Source of the DNA: Dactylorhiza incarnata
Lineage: Eukaryota > Streptophyta > Magnoliopsida > Asparagales > Orchidaceae
Direction: 5' to 3'
Assembly (NCBI GenBank): GCA_033032865.1
Contig: JAWHQI010000065.1
Location: 434,001 to 498,000 of the forward strand
Length of the DNA: 64,000 nucleotides
The notes beneath the pieces were generated by a model that saw only the letters and a list, made by a program, of their open reading frames with translations, had not been told where the DNA came from and searched no databases. Positions 55,054-64,000 of the stretch are shown one piece after another (position 1 is the first letter of the stretch; each line of letters begins with the position of its first letter). The position numbers and the translations under genes were made by a program.

Positions 55054-56662
55054 CTAGATGTTACTGGTTTTTGAGAGAAGCTTTTCTTTTCCTTGAGAAG
55101 ACCTGTGTTGGCACATTTCTTGGTGGAAATATGAGAGGCTCCTCCTCCTCCTCAGCAGCTTTATCATCATTTTTGTGAAGCTCCTCCTGAAGTGATGCAA
55201 CATCTTCAGCAATATGGACAACTTCTTGAGCAATTGTAGTGACATCCTTGATGATCTGCTCATCAGCTATGAGGAGATCCCCCTGGGTTGATGTAGGCAC
55301 CTCCCACTGGATTTATACAGGCCTTTCCTGATCTGCAATAATCTCAATCTCCTCCTCTTGAACAGTCATTTCTTTCTCAGCAACAGTCTCCCCTTCTTGA
55401 GCAGACACTTCCTTCTTTTGTGTAGTTTCCCCTTCTTGGGCAGGCTCTTCCTCCTCTAGAATAGTATCCCCCTTCTAGATCTTGCTGACAAGTAAGGTTA
55501 AGAAAGATCTTGTGATCTTTGAGGATGACATCAATGTACGGATTGCCTGGATTAATTCCTTTGATTCATTTAGTTCAGTTTCCATCTGGGAATATTTCCT
55601 TTGAAGCTTTCTTGACTGAGTATGTAGTAGGTCAGAAAAAGTCCCTGTGGCCAGTCCCACTACTTTAGAGATTGCTTGATCAATATCAAAATGAGGAATA
55701 TTATGAGAAGTAGAAGGTGTATCAATAGGAGGTGTTGATTGAGGATGATCTTGTGCCTTTGGAGCATACAAGATGACTGTGAGATTATCTTCTGAGGTTG
55801 TGGTAGATTGTGGTTGTTGTAGAGAGGAGATCTATGCTGGATGTTCAGCTGTTGTATCTGGTATGACTGTCTCCTGTTCTTGTGCTGGATGTTCAGCTAT
55901 GGTATCTGGTATGATTATTTCCTGATCTTGAGTAGCTGGAGATGAATGAGGAGAGGGTGGAACTTGACCAGATTTCAGAATTTGGCTGGTCCATTTGGAG
56001 AAGATCCCTATGTTTATCATTTTTCCAGGAGGAATGAACACTCCTTTGGATCTGCACACCATTGGATAATGGTGATATTGGACTTGACTCATAATCCTCA
56101 TGTATGCATTTTCCTTGTGGGCATACTTGTGACCAATCAGTTTGAGAAGGCACCTCCCCCAGTGGATTCTCTTGTTGAGAACCAATGGTCTCATTATCTA
56201 CAGTTGTTGTTTGGGAATTACATCATGAGGAGAAATTTTACATAGTAGGACTTTGCCTACTATGCCTGCCAAGAACTTATATTCTTCTAAAAAATCATTC
56301 TTCTTTAGGTTAATTGTTTTGCCTTTGTTGAAATTCATGATTTGCAGTGCTTGCTGGGTTTTTGCCGCCGTTAGTTCAGATGAGTCATCACCTACTGGTA
56401 GATCGAAGGTGAGACTTAATATCTCCTCAGTGATGTGGATATTATGGTCAGAAATTCTTCCTTGGAGAGACCCATCCTCTCCAATATGAATGTTGACTTT
56501 CAATTCGACCAATTCAACATCATATATCTTCCCTCTTGTCGAAATCAATTTCCTGAGTCCTGCAGTTTGAAATAAATGCAAGATTCCCTTGAAGTTTTTT
56601 GTCGCTGCATTGAACAAGTCGATGTCAACATCGAATCTTGAGATCACATTTAGAGGGGCCAT
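55054..56662 (-). pseudogene. ORF2 of minus copy B
   Basis: ATG is at 56662 (MAPLNVISRFDVDIDLFNAA). The order is as in the plus copy: DLPVGDDSSELTAAKTQQAL, LAGIVGKVLLCKISPHDVIP, stop TAG at 56198, then HKYAHKENAYMRIMSQ, PPGKMINIGIFSKWTSQIL, a repeat of IIPDT/VIPDT.AEHPAQ, the coiled coil TQSRKLQRKYSQMETELNES, an acidic glutamate-rich part, and RNVPTQVFSRKRKASLKN. Three or four stops break it, at sites different from those in the plus copy, so the ancestral protein was a single ~530-residue frame. The TTTTTGCAG splice acceptor is 19 bases upstream (56681-56689). Confidence 0.8.
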
Positions 56663-57303
56663 TGATTATTATTGCAGTACCTGCAAAAATAAGACTAGAA
56701 AGAGAGAAAGAAATGGGAGCAAGAACACATGAAAGCAAGAGAGCAAGAGAGAGAAAATTTGAAAGCGTAAGATAATCTAACGTCTGAGTTGCTTAAAAGA
56801 AGGTGGTTCATCATAGCTTAGTGTTTTAATCGAAGCAACGTCGAATATAAATAAATTCGATGTGCCAAAATAAGTCGAGTGGTAATAGACGTGCCTTCAA
56901 ATTTATGTAGCAACTATTAAGTCAACGCATGCGTTGATATGAATTCGACGTTACGTCGAGTACTATTCAAATTAACTATCCATAGCAGCTCTCGAAGCTG
57001 GAGTCGAGTAGAAATCAATGGTGCGTCGAATTTTATTTGACGCAGCTCTGAATTTACATTTGCATTTCTTCAAGAAATTTTTGATGATTTTCCCAGCAAT
57101 AGTTTTTGGATGATTTTCCCAGCAATAGTTTTTATTAAAAATAGCATTTATAAGATAATATGTGTAAATTAGAAAGCATCATCAAGGGGTTTAGAGAAGA
57201 GATCACCCCTTTGATAATTTGTAGTTCCACATTGAAAATTTAGTTTTCCCTTTCTTTACATTATCTCTGAGGAAGGGACCCTGAGTTTTCCTGCACATGA
57301 AAC
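56663..57303 (-). promoter_or_regulatory. Gag-ORF2 intergenic region, minus copy B
   Basis: Contains the conserved pyrimidine tract and acceptor (56681-56760) and a cluster of TCGACG words (56829-57050), including ATTCGACGTTACGTCGAG. A 26-bp direct repeat with TGATTTTCCCAGCAATAGTT occurs at 57083 and 57109. Confidence 0.5.
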
Positions 57304-59071
57304 TCAAACATTAGAGGGTACCCAGGTTACCATGAGCCCTTTGCTTTTACCATTATACGGTGATATGAAAGAATAGAGTGGTCTTTCATTATACCCTTTG
57401 GGATGGTAGAAAATAGGTCTATCAAACCAATATTTATTATCTTGGTACTGTAAATCAGTAGAATTTCTAATGATTTCTCTTTTGATTTTATCCCTTTGAG
57501 TGTTGTTTATTGGTTTCTCTGAATGATTCTTGTCTAAAGTTCTTTTCTCATTATTAAGATTCACCATATTAAGTATTGTAATTTTATCATGATGGTTATT
57601 TTGTTCTTTATACGCTTGACTGTTGTCATTTATTTGATATTCACTAGGTCTAACAAATATTACTGGATTTTTCTAGGCTATTTTGCTAGAGGTTACTGTG
57701 CTAGTTAATGAATCTGCTCCTAGACCAAGATATCTAGATCTCATAGAGAGATATGTGTGATATCCTTTATCTTTTGACTCCTCCTATTGAGTGAGTCCTC
57801 AAAGGCTTTTGCCTTTGTAAGCTCTTCTTTTAGAGTTGAATTCTCATTAGTTAATTTATCTATCCCTGTTTCTTTTTTTATAAATCTAATTTCTTAATTC
57901 ATAGTTAACAAAATACATATTGTCTTTCTTAAGATCTTCTAATTCTTCTCTAACTATTTTAAGTTCTTTTTGAGTTTTAAGATGATCCTGACAAAATTCT
58001 TTAAAGCAGATTTTAAAATCTTCTGAAGTAAAATCAAATCATCAAAAAGAGATATTTGATCTTCTTCAGTGGAATCTTCTAAAGCCATCAAATAAGCTTT
58101 TTTAGCAGCAGTTTCTTCATCACTGTCAGAGTAAGAGCTTGACTCAAATTCTGAGTCAATTCAAGTTTTAGCTATGAAACCTCTTCCTTTCTTTTTGTCC
58201 TTCTTCCCGAAGGACTTCTTCTTGTGCTCTTTCTTGCTGCTTTGTCCTTTTGATCTTCAGGACATTCATGGGCAATGCAATATGGTTTTCTGCATGCAAA
58301 GCAGATTACTTCCTGCTTTGGAGCCTTATCAAACCTGGGTTTATGTAAGCTCCTTTCCTTCTTTCTTGAGTCTTCAGTCTTGACCTATCTTTTAAATCTT
58401 CTGGCCAAGAGGTTGAACTTCTCTTCTTCAGAAGTGGAAGGCTCTCCTTCAGCTGCCTTCAATGTTATAGTCCTTTCTTTTGGAGTTGAGACTTTCTCCT
58501 TTCCTTCAATCTCAGCTATGCTTTTCAGTAGCAGCTCATAGGACTTGAGCTTGTTAAGTAAGGCATCAGTGGAGACTACTATGTGGCATCTGGACTCTCT
58601 AATGGCCCAGATACTTGAGTCTCAAGTGCTTAGGAAGCACATGAGAAGCTTGACATTGATCTCAGTTAATGAGATCTTCTTATCCAGTCCCATAAGCTCA
58701 TTAATAATGATGTTGAATCTTTCATACATTTAAGCAAAATTCCTTTCAGCTTTCTTTTGAAAGTTCTCATATTGGGATATGATAAGAGACGTACTATCCT
58801 TTCTTTCGTCTGAGCTGCCTTCAACCAATCTGGACAATGACTCCCAAATTTCCTTTGATGATTGGCAGTCAGCCACCTTTTGGAATATGTCATCTGTCAT
58901 AGTTGACACCAGGATGTTCATAACATTTGCATCATAGACTTTCACCTTCTTCTCAGCATTTGTCCATTCAGCTATGTGGACAAGTTCTTGTATCATAGTA
59001 CCAATTGCATCTTTTCTATGTGGGATTGGAGGACCTGACAAAATAACATCAAAGATATCCTCATCAATGGT
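57304..59071 (-). pseudogene. Gag of minus copy B, N-terminus cut by an LTR insertion
   Basis: Minus frames from 59041 down to 57304 give AEWTNAEKKVKVYDANVMNI, LVSTMTDDIFQKVADCQSSK, the damaged knuckle region near 58270-58300 (CMQKTILHCP-like, histidine and cysteines disturbed), a coiled coil and SKGLMVTWVPSNV. Several frameshifts. The first ~35 codons are beyond the insertion at 59072 and outside the window. Confidence 0.82.
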
Positions 59072-59680
59072 GTTGAAGCCAGGAAAATCCCGACCTCAAG
59101 ATTCGGACCGATGCAGCCGGAGGCTACTCGCCCAACAGTCCAACGAGACGACTAAGCTGGCGACTACTGAAGAGATAGAAGAGCAACACACAAGACCCCA
59201 GGTGCTGCGGCAGGGAGGTCCCACCACGTACCCAGAAGCTCCGAAGAGACTTCCCCTCCAAGACCAAAGAATGGCCGAGCAAGGTACGAGGAAGGCACCG
59301 ACTTGGCTAGTACCGGGAGTAGCGACCAAGTGCGACAGATGCTAGAATGCAAGAGCAGGGTTTCGAAAGCTCAAGTCCAGGTGCCAATCCAAGTACCCCT
59401 GGGGTCCTATTTATAGGAAAACCAAGGGGTAGGGGGGTTTTTATAGCCCAGCCCCTGCCCGATGACTAGCGATATTGAGGCGATCTCCCCGGGCAAATGG
59501 GCGAGTATAACCTATGGTCGCCCACCTTTTGGCGAGTATCCGGGCTACTCGCACGAGTGCACCCCTACTCGCCTAGGTTGTCTTCTGCTCTTACGCTTGT
59601 CTGCCGTGTTGACCTCTTTGACTTTGACTTCTGCCTACGTGGCCTTGGGGGGTCCACCCTCGGAGAATGAGGGTTGTACA
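59072..59680 (-). repeat. 3' LTR of the Tat-like element
   Basis: On the minus strand it begins TGTACAACCCTC (59680) and ends GCTTCAACA (59072). The purine tract (minus CAAAGAGCGGGGATTG, 59681-59696) precedes it. A TATA box, minus CCTATAAATAGG, is at 59406-59417. The outer part carries several GCGAGTA/TACTCGC words. Confidence 0.65.
59406..59417 (-). promoter_or_regulatory. TATA box of the Tat-like LTR
   Basis: Minus strand CCTATAAATAGGACCCC fits a plant core promoter directing transcription leftward, out of the element into copy B. Confidence 0.6.
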
Positions 59681-59804
59681 CAATCCCCGCTCTTTGCGAG
59701 TAACGTAGTTGCTCGGAAAGAATCATCCAACCCTTATTCGACGAGCTGTCGTCTGGGCGAGTATCAGTGTGTAGTCGGCATCCCGCTGTTTTGACTCCCC
59801 AGCC

Positions 59805-59815
59805 CTATATATAGA
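59805..59815 (+). promoter_or_regulatory. TATA box of antisense gene 1
   Basis: CTATATATAGAGGGGGAGGGG lies 58 bp before the start codon at 59863, implying a very short 5' leader. Confidence 0.6.
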
Positions 59816-59862
59816 GGGGGAGGGGTCTCTGACGCCAAGGTTTCTTTGGTTCTCGCTTCAAG

Positions 59863-61487
59863 ATGTCGATGAGTATTGCCGAGGAAGCTGCTGCGGATTT
59901 GGCCGAGCTTGCCAGTTTGCTGCCGCCGTTGCGGAAGCCTGCTCGCGATGTTGAGCTCGAAGACTTCCTCGCTTCCCGGAAGAGGAAGCGCCTGGAGAAG
60001 AAGAAGGAAAAGAAGAGCAAGAAGAAGCAGAAGAATGTCGTCGCCCCTGAGAATGTCGCTGATTCTCAGGTCGGCACTACCCAGCAGGTACTCGCCGACT
60101 TGGGTCTCGGCCAGTCAGGTGGCTCGCCTGCTCCTGATCCTCCTTCGCCGAATACTGCTCCAGAGGCGAGCACTGCGAGGATCTCGGCTCAAGATCCGGT
60201 TGAAGTTACTCCTGCGCAAAGTGAGAGTTACCTACTCGCCACTTTTATTAGTCGCCCAAATGTCGGCTGGTCTCTGACGTTTTCTGTATTATTTCGCAGA
60301 TATGCTTCTCGCCGATGCTCGGCAGGAGCCTCTGAACGTCGTTCCCCTACGATCCTCGCCTATGGTCCTGAACACGGCCGGGGGAGGAACTCGCCAGGGC
60401 GGATCGGTGCGAATCCTTCATAGCTCTGCGGTAGACAAGAGGCCGATGAGCGAGCAGAGGACTCCTTCAGCGAGCAATCCTCTTCAGCCGCCACCGCCTT
60501 TGCAGCGACCTGAGGTGGCGAGTAGCTCGCAACTACCTGCGGACCAACTTCCTCCACCTCCTCCGTTTCCTCCTCCGGCCGACATGCAAGATGATCGCCG
60601 CCTCCTGTCTTCTTTGGCTCCTACCGCTCATCCGGCTGGATCCTCGCGTCGAGGTGGGATGGCGGGATCTTCTGGTTTCTTCGCTCCAGAGGGGGAGGGC
60701 GACCAGTGGATGGTCGCGGTCGGGGTGATGCGCCCTCCAGCAGGGAGCACATCGGCGGTTCACATTCGAACCGGCGAGATGGCATTCGTCGCAGTTCGTC
60801 CCCGCATCGGGGAAGGAGCTCTCCTCGTCGACCATCTCGGAGTCCTCGCCGCGATTCGCGGAGTGAGGCCTATCGGCCTGGTAAGTGGAGTCGCTGCTTT
60901 TTCGAGTATCTTCTAGGAAGAGTCTTCTCGCTACTCGTCACTAAGATTTTGCTTCCATGTCTTTTCCTGCAGCTCGCGCCCCTACCCCTATCGGGGATCT
61001 GGTCGACGCCGTCGGGCTTCCTTCTCGCGAGTATCAGGAGAGGGCTACTCGCGCCATCCTGGATTTGGAGGCGAAGTTGGAGCGGCTGGCGATCAGCGAG
61101 TCTCATCGGCGTCTAACCGCGGTTGAAGCGCGAATAGAGCTCTTGGCGGCTGCTGACTCCCAGCGTCGTCTGACCGAGCTGGAGGTCCGAGCATTACGGC
61201 TGGAAGAGTTAGAAACTCGCCTGGCTAGTGTAGAATCTCGCCTTCAGCCTGTCGGCGAGCTGGAGCGCCGGGTGGGCAGGATGGATCATCGCCAGCAGCT
61301 GCATCATGACGAGCTGGTGGGGATGCGCGCGAGCATGGGCTCCGTAGGTCGCCTGGCGAGGATGGAGGAACAGCTGCGACAAGGCGAGGATGCGATGTCC
61401 GTGGCCTTCGAGCATTTCAAGAGAGCTCGTGGTTTGGGCTGGGTTGGGCGACAACCACAACTTCCCGATGCTCAGCCGAACCCCTAG
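59863..61487 (+). CDS. Antisense gene 1: basic, proline- and SR-rich coiled-coil protein
   Basis: Three exons fit: 59863-60220, 60300-60880 and 60973-61487. The introns are GTGAGA..CGCAG and GTAAGT..TGCAG, and the phases agree if a one-base shift in the G-run near 60689-60698 is allowed. Order of features: acidic helix (SIAEEAAADLAELASLLPPL), a lysine block (RKRKRLEKKKEKKSKKKQK) likely to be a nuclear signal, a proline-rich region, an SR-like region (SPHRGRSSPRRPSRSPRRDS), then a long coiled coil (AILDLEAKLERLAI, LTELEVRALRLEELETRLAS). No enzyme motif. It belongs to the kind of antisense ORF carried by Tat elements; function unknown. As written, the shift would truncate it. Confidence 0.55.
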
Positions 61488-61842
61488 GATCCTGCCCCCT
61501 TTTTTCTTTATAGTCGCTTGTAGCCTTTTGGCGAATGTTTGTAATTCTGAACTATTTGACTTCTTCTAAGTAAATTGATATTTGGCGAGTATGATTATCG
61601 CCTTTGTTGTCTTTCCTGTTTGCTGTGATGTCTTGATTTTCTCTTTTGTCTTTTGTTTTCGCGAGTATTTGTTAAATGTCGCGTTGATGTTGCGAGTAGC
61701 CTAAACATTCGATGCAGGTGCTCGCTCGTTCGACATCAGCGATTTGACGTGCACCCTAGGTTTTGGCGACTTTTCCTCGATACGCGCCACCTCCTATTCG
61801 CGCTCGCGGTGGCGTACGCGGGAAGCCAAGCTTTGTCGAGTA

Positions 61843-61851
61843 CTATAAATA
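61843..61851 (+). promoter_or_regulatory. TATA box of antisense gene 2
   Basis: CTATAAATAGGGGGGG lies 130 bp before ATG 61973. Its G-run downstream resembles that of gene 1. Confidence 0.65.
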
Positions 61852-61972
61852 GGGGGGGTGGATACGTATTTATTACTCTCTTGACGAGCTTCCCTTTCTT
61901 CTAGCGATTATCTCTCGATTGCTTCTCTCCTCGCCACTTCGCTACTCGCTTCTTCAATCTTTCCACTCTTGG

Positions 61973-63852
61973 ATGGCTGACGAGGCAGCGATTCGCCGTG
62001 CAAGTCACGCGAAGAACTTTGAGGCAAATTCCTTCAAGAAGCCGATTACTCGGCTGAGCGACTTGAAGGAGTTCTCCGCCAAGTACTTGTCGCCGGGATA
62101 TGTCGCCAGGCTTCCTCGTGAGGATGAACGCCTGAATTCCTTCTCGGCGACCGAGCTGGTCTTCCCCATCCGCCACTTTGAAGTCGGCCTGCGACTACCC
62201 TTGTGGCCGGAGGTTTGCCAGATCCTCCGTTACCACGGGATAGTCCCGGCACAGATCAATCCAAACGGAGTGGCGATGATCGTGGGGTTCCTCTGCTACC
62301 TGCGCGATCAGGGGATCGCCTTTGATCTCTCCGCCTTCCGGCGAGTATTCCACTTTGGCGCTACCGGCGAAGGCGTCGTCTTTTTGTGCAGCCATGTATG
62401 CACCCTAGTCGGCACGGCGAACAAGAACCATCGCTGGACGGAGCGAATAGTCGTCATTAAGGGCGACTTTGGCGTCGTGCCGACTTCCTCTTTCCAGCCG
62501 GCCGAGAGTGCGTTCTTCCCTCCTTACCTGGAGGAAAGCCGGGAGAAGCTACTCGACAGCTTCCGAGGTCGCCGGCTGGATGTCGTCTTCTGGAGGACGC
62601 GAGTAGATGAGCTCGCGGAGGTGTTCCCTGGTGAAGGTAGTCGCCTAAACGAGCCTTAGGTCATACTCGCCAATTCGTCTTCACCCGGTGTCTAACGTTT
62701 TTATCTTTATATTTTGTTGTAGCTACTCGCTCTTTGCCGAGCGAGCTTCTTCCCTTGGCGCCGAAGGCGGGGACTCCTGCCTTGGTTGATTTGTCGCCCG
62801 GCGGCGATGATCAGGAGGTCGCCGGCGATGATCTGGGCCTTCGAAGAAGAGGAAAGCCAAGGTGAAATCCGTCGAGCCTGGGAGAAAGAAGGAGGTCGCC
62901 AGGAGGGATCTGAAAGCGAGGGCCGATCCATCGGAGGCGGGCGAGCCTAGCGGCCATCCTCTCTTCGGCGAAGGTGGGGGCAGCGAGGATGCTTATGGTC
63001 GCCCTTTGGTGTCCTGGGCTGAGCGAGCCCATGAAGTGACCTTGAGCACCAACCCCCCCCCCCCCGCCTGGTCGGAGGATTGGGAGGATGCGGGCGAGGC
63101 GTTCGACGTTTCGTTCGCCCTCTATGGTCGTGCGGACGCCGAATCCTTGCAAGAGGTCTCGGCCGAATATCTCGCCCATCAGAGCTCGCGAGCCAACCTG
63201 CGGGCTGTCGAGCTTGGGCATGCGACGGCGAGGAAACTGCTCGAATATGAGCAGATGATCAAGGTGCAGGGCCCGAAGATGATCTCCATGGCGAACAGAA
63301 TTAAGGAGTTCGAGGTACTCACCGATGCGACTTTACTCGCGTTTTGGGATACTCGCTACCTTGCAAACTTGTTAAAACTAACCTTCTTCTTCTCGCTCGC
63401 TGCAGGCCGCCGAGCTGGAGTCGGCAAAGAGGCTGTCCCAGGCCGAGAAGGAGCTGGAGGATACTCGGCAAACCTTGGAGGCCGCCCAAGTGCGAATCGC
63501 TGAGTTGGAAACTCGGCCTGCCGAGCAACAGCCTTCGTCGGCGGGCCCCTCCAGGGTGGGCAAGCAGATCCGGATAGTCGGCGACGATATGGCGCATATC
63601 CGCCGGGAGATCGCTCGAGCAACCGGGAAGGTGGTCCTGAGCAGCTTGAAGGCCGATGGCTTCTTGAAGCCGGAGGCCATGCATCTGACGGTCATGGACA
63701 TCATCCCGGCATTACTCGCCGAAGAGTCCACTTCCCCCATGCGAGATCTCCCATCCTCATCCACCGATTCTGACGATGACGATTCTGAGGACGAGGTTGA
63801 TGATGTGGAAGATCTCGATCCCGACGCCGATGATGGTGGCGAGGATGCATAG
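61973..63852 (+). CDS. Antisense gene 2: Transposase_28-like protein with coiled coil
   Basis: Exons 61973-62636, 62723-63314 and 63406-63852 are joined by introns GTAGTC..TGTAG and GTACTC..CTGCAG with matching phases. The first exon encodes MADEAAIRRASHAKNFEANS and a domain with VGLRLPLWPEVCQILRYHGI, INPNGVAMIVGFLCYLRDQG and LSAFRRVFHFGATGEG, the pattern of the 'putative gypsy type transposon' family (PF04195). Exon 2 has a basic block (PSKKRKAKVKSVEPGRKKEV); exon 3 a coiled coil and a strongly acidic end (SSSTDSDDDDSEDEVDD). A one-base shift near 62831-62841 breaks exon 2. I chose the second ATG because it follows the TATA box and leader and starts the acidic helix. The biochemical function of this family is not known. 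Confidence 0.62.
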
Positions 63853-64000
63853 TCGCCTGTCTTCTTTTTGCAAATCTGTACAATCATTTTTGTGTATGTA
63901 TTTACGTCAGTAAATGAATATAATCATTTTGCTCGCCTTTTTCTTTGATGCTCGCATCCCTTTCTTTTTTGAATGTCGCTTAGGCTCCTAGGCTCGGGGC
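63853..64000. other. 3' flank of antisense gene 2
   Basis: AT-rich 3' untranslated-like sequence with AATGAATATAATCATTTTG near 63913-63931, a plausible polyadenylation region, then GCGAGCA-type words to the window end. Confidence 0.4.

Larger units (their letters stand above)
59072..64000 (-). mobile_element. Tat-like LTR element (minus), 3' part with antisense genes
   Basis: An LTR (59072-59680) with TG..CA ends and a minus-strand TATA box is followed on the right by a purine tract and two plus-strand, spliced genes. In plant Ty3/gypsy Tat elements, extra antisense ORFs between pol and the 3' LTR are established, some with a Transposase_28 domain, which fits. The remaining part (pol, gag, 5' LTR) would lie beyond 64000. 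It is inserted in gag of minus copy B; the expected target duplication on the left is AATGG (59067-59071), but the right copy is not visible. Confidence 0.6.

Noticed and set aside
55493..56662. Possible retroviral-type envelope protein in ORF2.
   Set aside because: The position fits an env-like gene, but I see no signal peptide, cleavage site or membrane segment; a basic, proline-rich and coiled-coil protein is better described as unknown.

Overview
The window is plant nuclear DNA. The evidence is a fragment of a nuclear gene for a chloroplast Clp protease subunit with plant-type introns, tRNA-iMet and GCGCC-type primer binding sites, and CACTA, PIF/Harbinger, Mutator, Ty1/copia and Ty3/gypsy elements nested in one another. 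I cannot name the species. Almost everything is transposable-element sequence. I see no rRNA, tRNA or CRISPR and no complete ordinary host gene. The only recognisable host coding sequence is the last two exons of a ClpP3-like gene at 14034-14512.

Layout. 1-364 is the end of a CACTA transposon. 365-7793 is a decayed Ty3/gypsy element (+) split by a broken copia element (-) at 1440-6091, with a 5-bp target duplication GTTGC. 7794-8340 is a second gypsy RT fragment, abutting an opposite-strand gypsy gag with its LTR (8342-9946). 9947-16600 is low-density DNA with an LTR-like segment, a copia 3' end, the ClpP3 exons and an old Athila/Tat-type gag remnant. 16945-18071 and 18451-19897 are two PIF/Harbinger-like elements, each filled with a CpG-rich array of the same 19-bp unit. 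20785-21448 is a copia integrase fragment. 21449-31850 is a Mutator-like element whose transposase gene is interrupted by a complete LTR element at 22868-30737 (TSD CAATT).

That LTR element is non-autonomous. It has a gag gene and a second gene (ORF2) in the position of an env-like gene, and no protease, integrase or RT. Two more copies lie on the minus strand from 32423 to 59071, joined in tandem through a shared LTR. Into them have gone a solo Tekay-like LTR (36426-46614), which itself holds a non-autonomous Athila/Tat-like element (40671-46455, TSD CTTAC), and a coding-free large-LTR element (47367-53730, TSD AGAAA). From 59072 to the window end is the 3' part of another minus-strand LTR element. 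Between its LTR and the window edge are two spliced plus-strand genes, each with its own TATA box; the second encodes a protein resembling the 'putative gypsy type transposon' (Transposase_28) family.

Themes. Most coding regions carry stops or frameshifts, so most elements are dead or depend on helpers. Several unrelated LTR families here carry family-specific CpG-rich palindromes, usually just upstream of the TATA box: TCGACGTAACGTCGA, GCGCTAGCGC, and GGTCACGGGCGTGACC with changing but still complementary flanks. The 59-64 kb element is saturated with GCGAGTA/TACTCGC. These patterns, and the gag + ORF2 family with a conserved splice acceptor before ORF2, are the most interesting material. 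Family assignments come from reading motifs without any database search.
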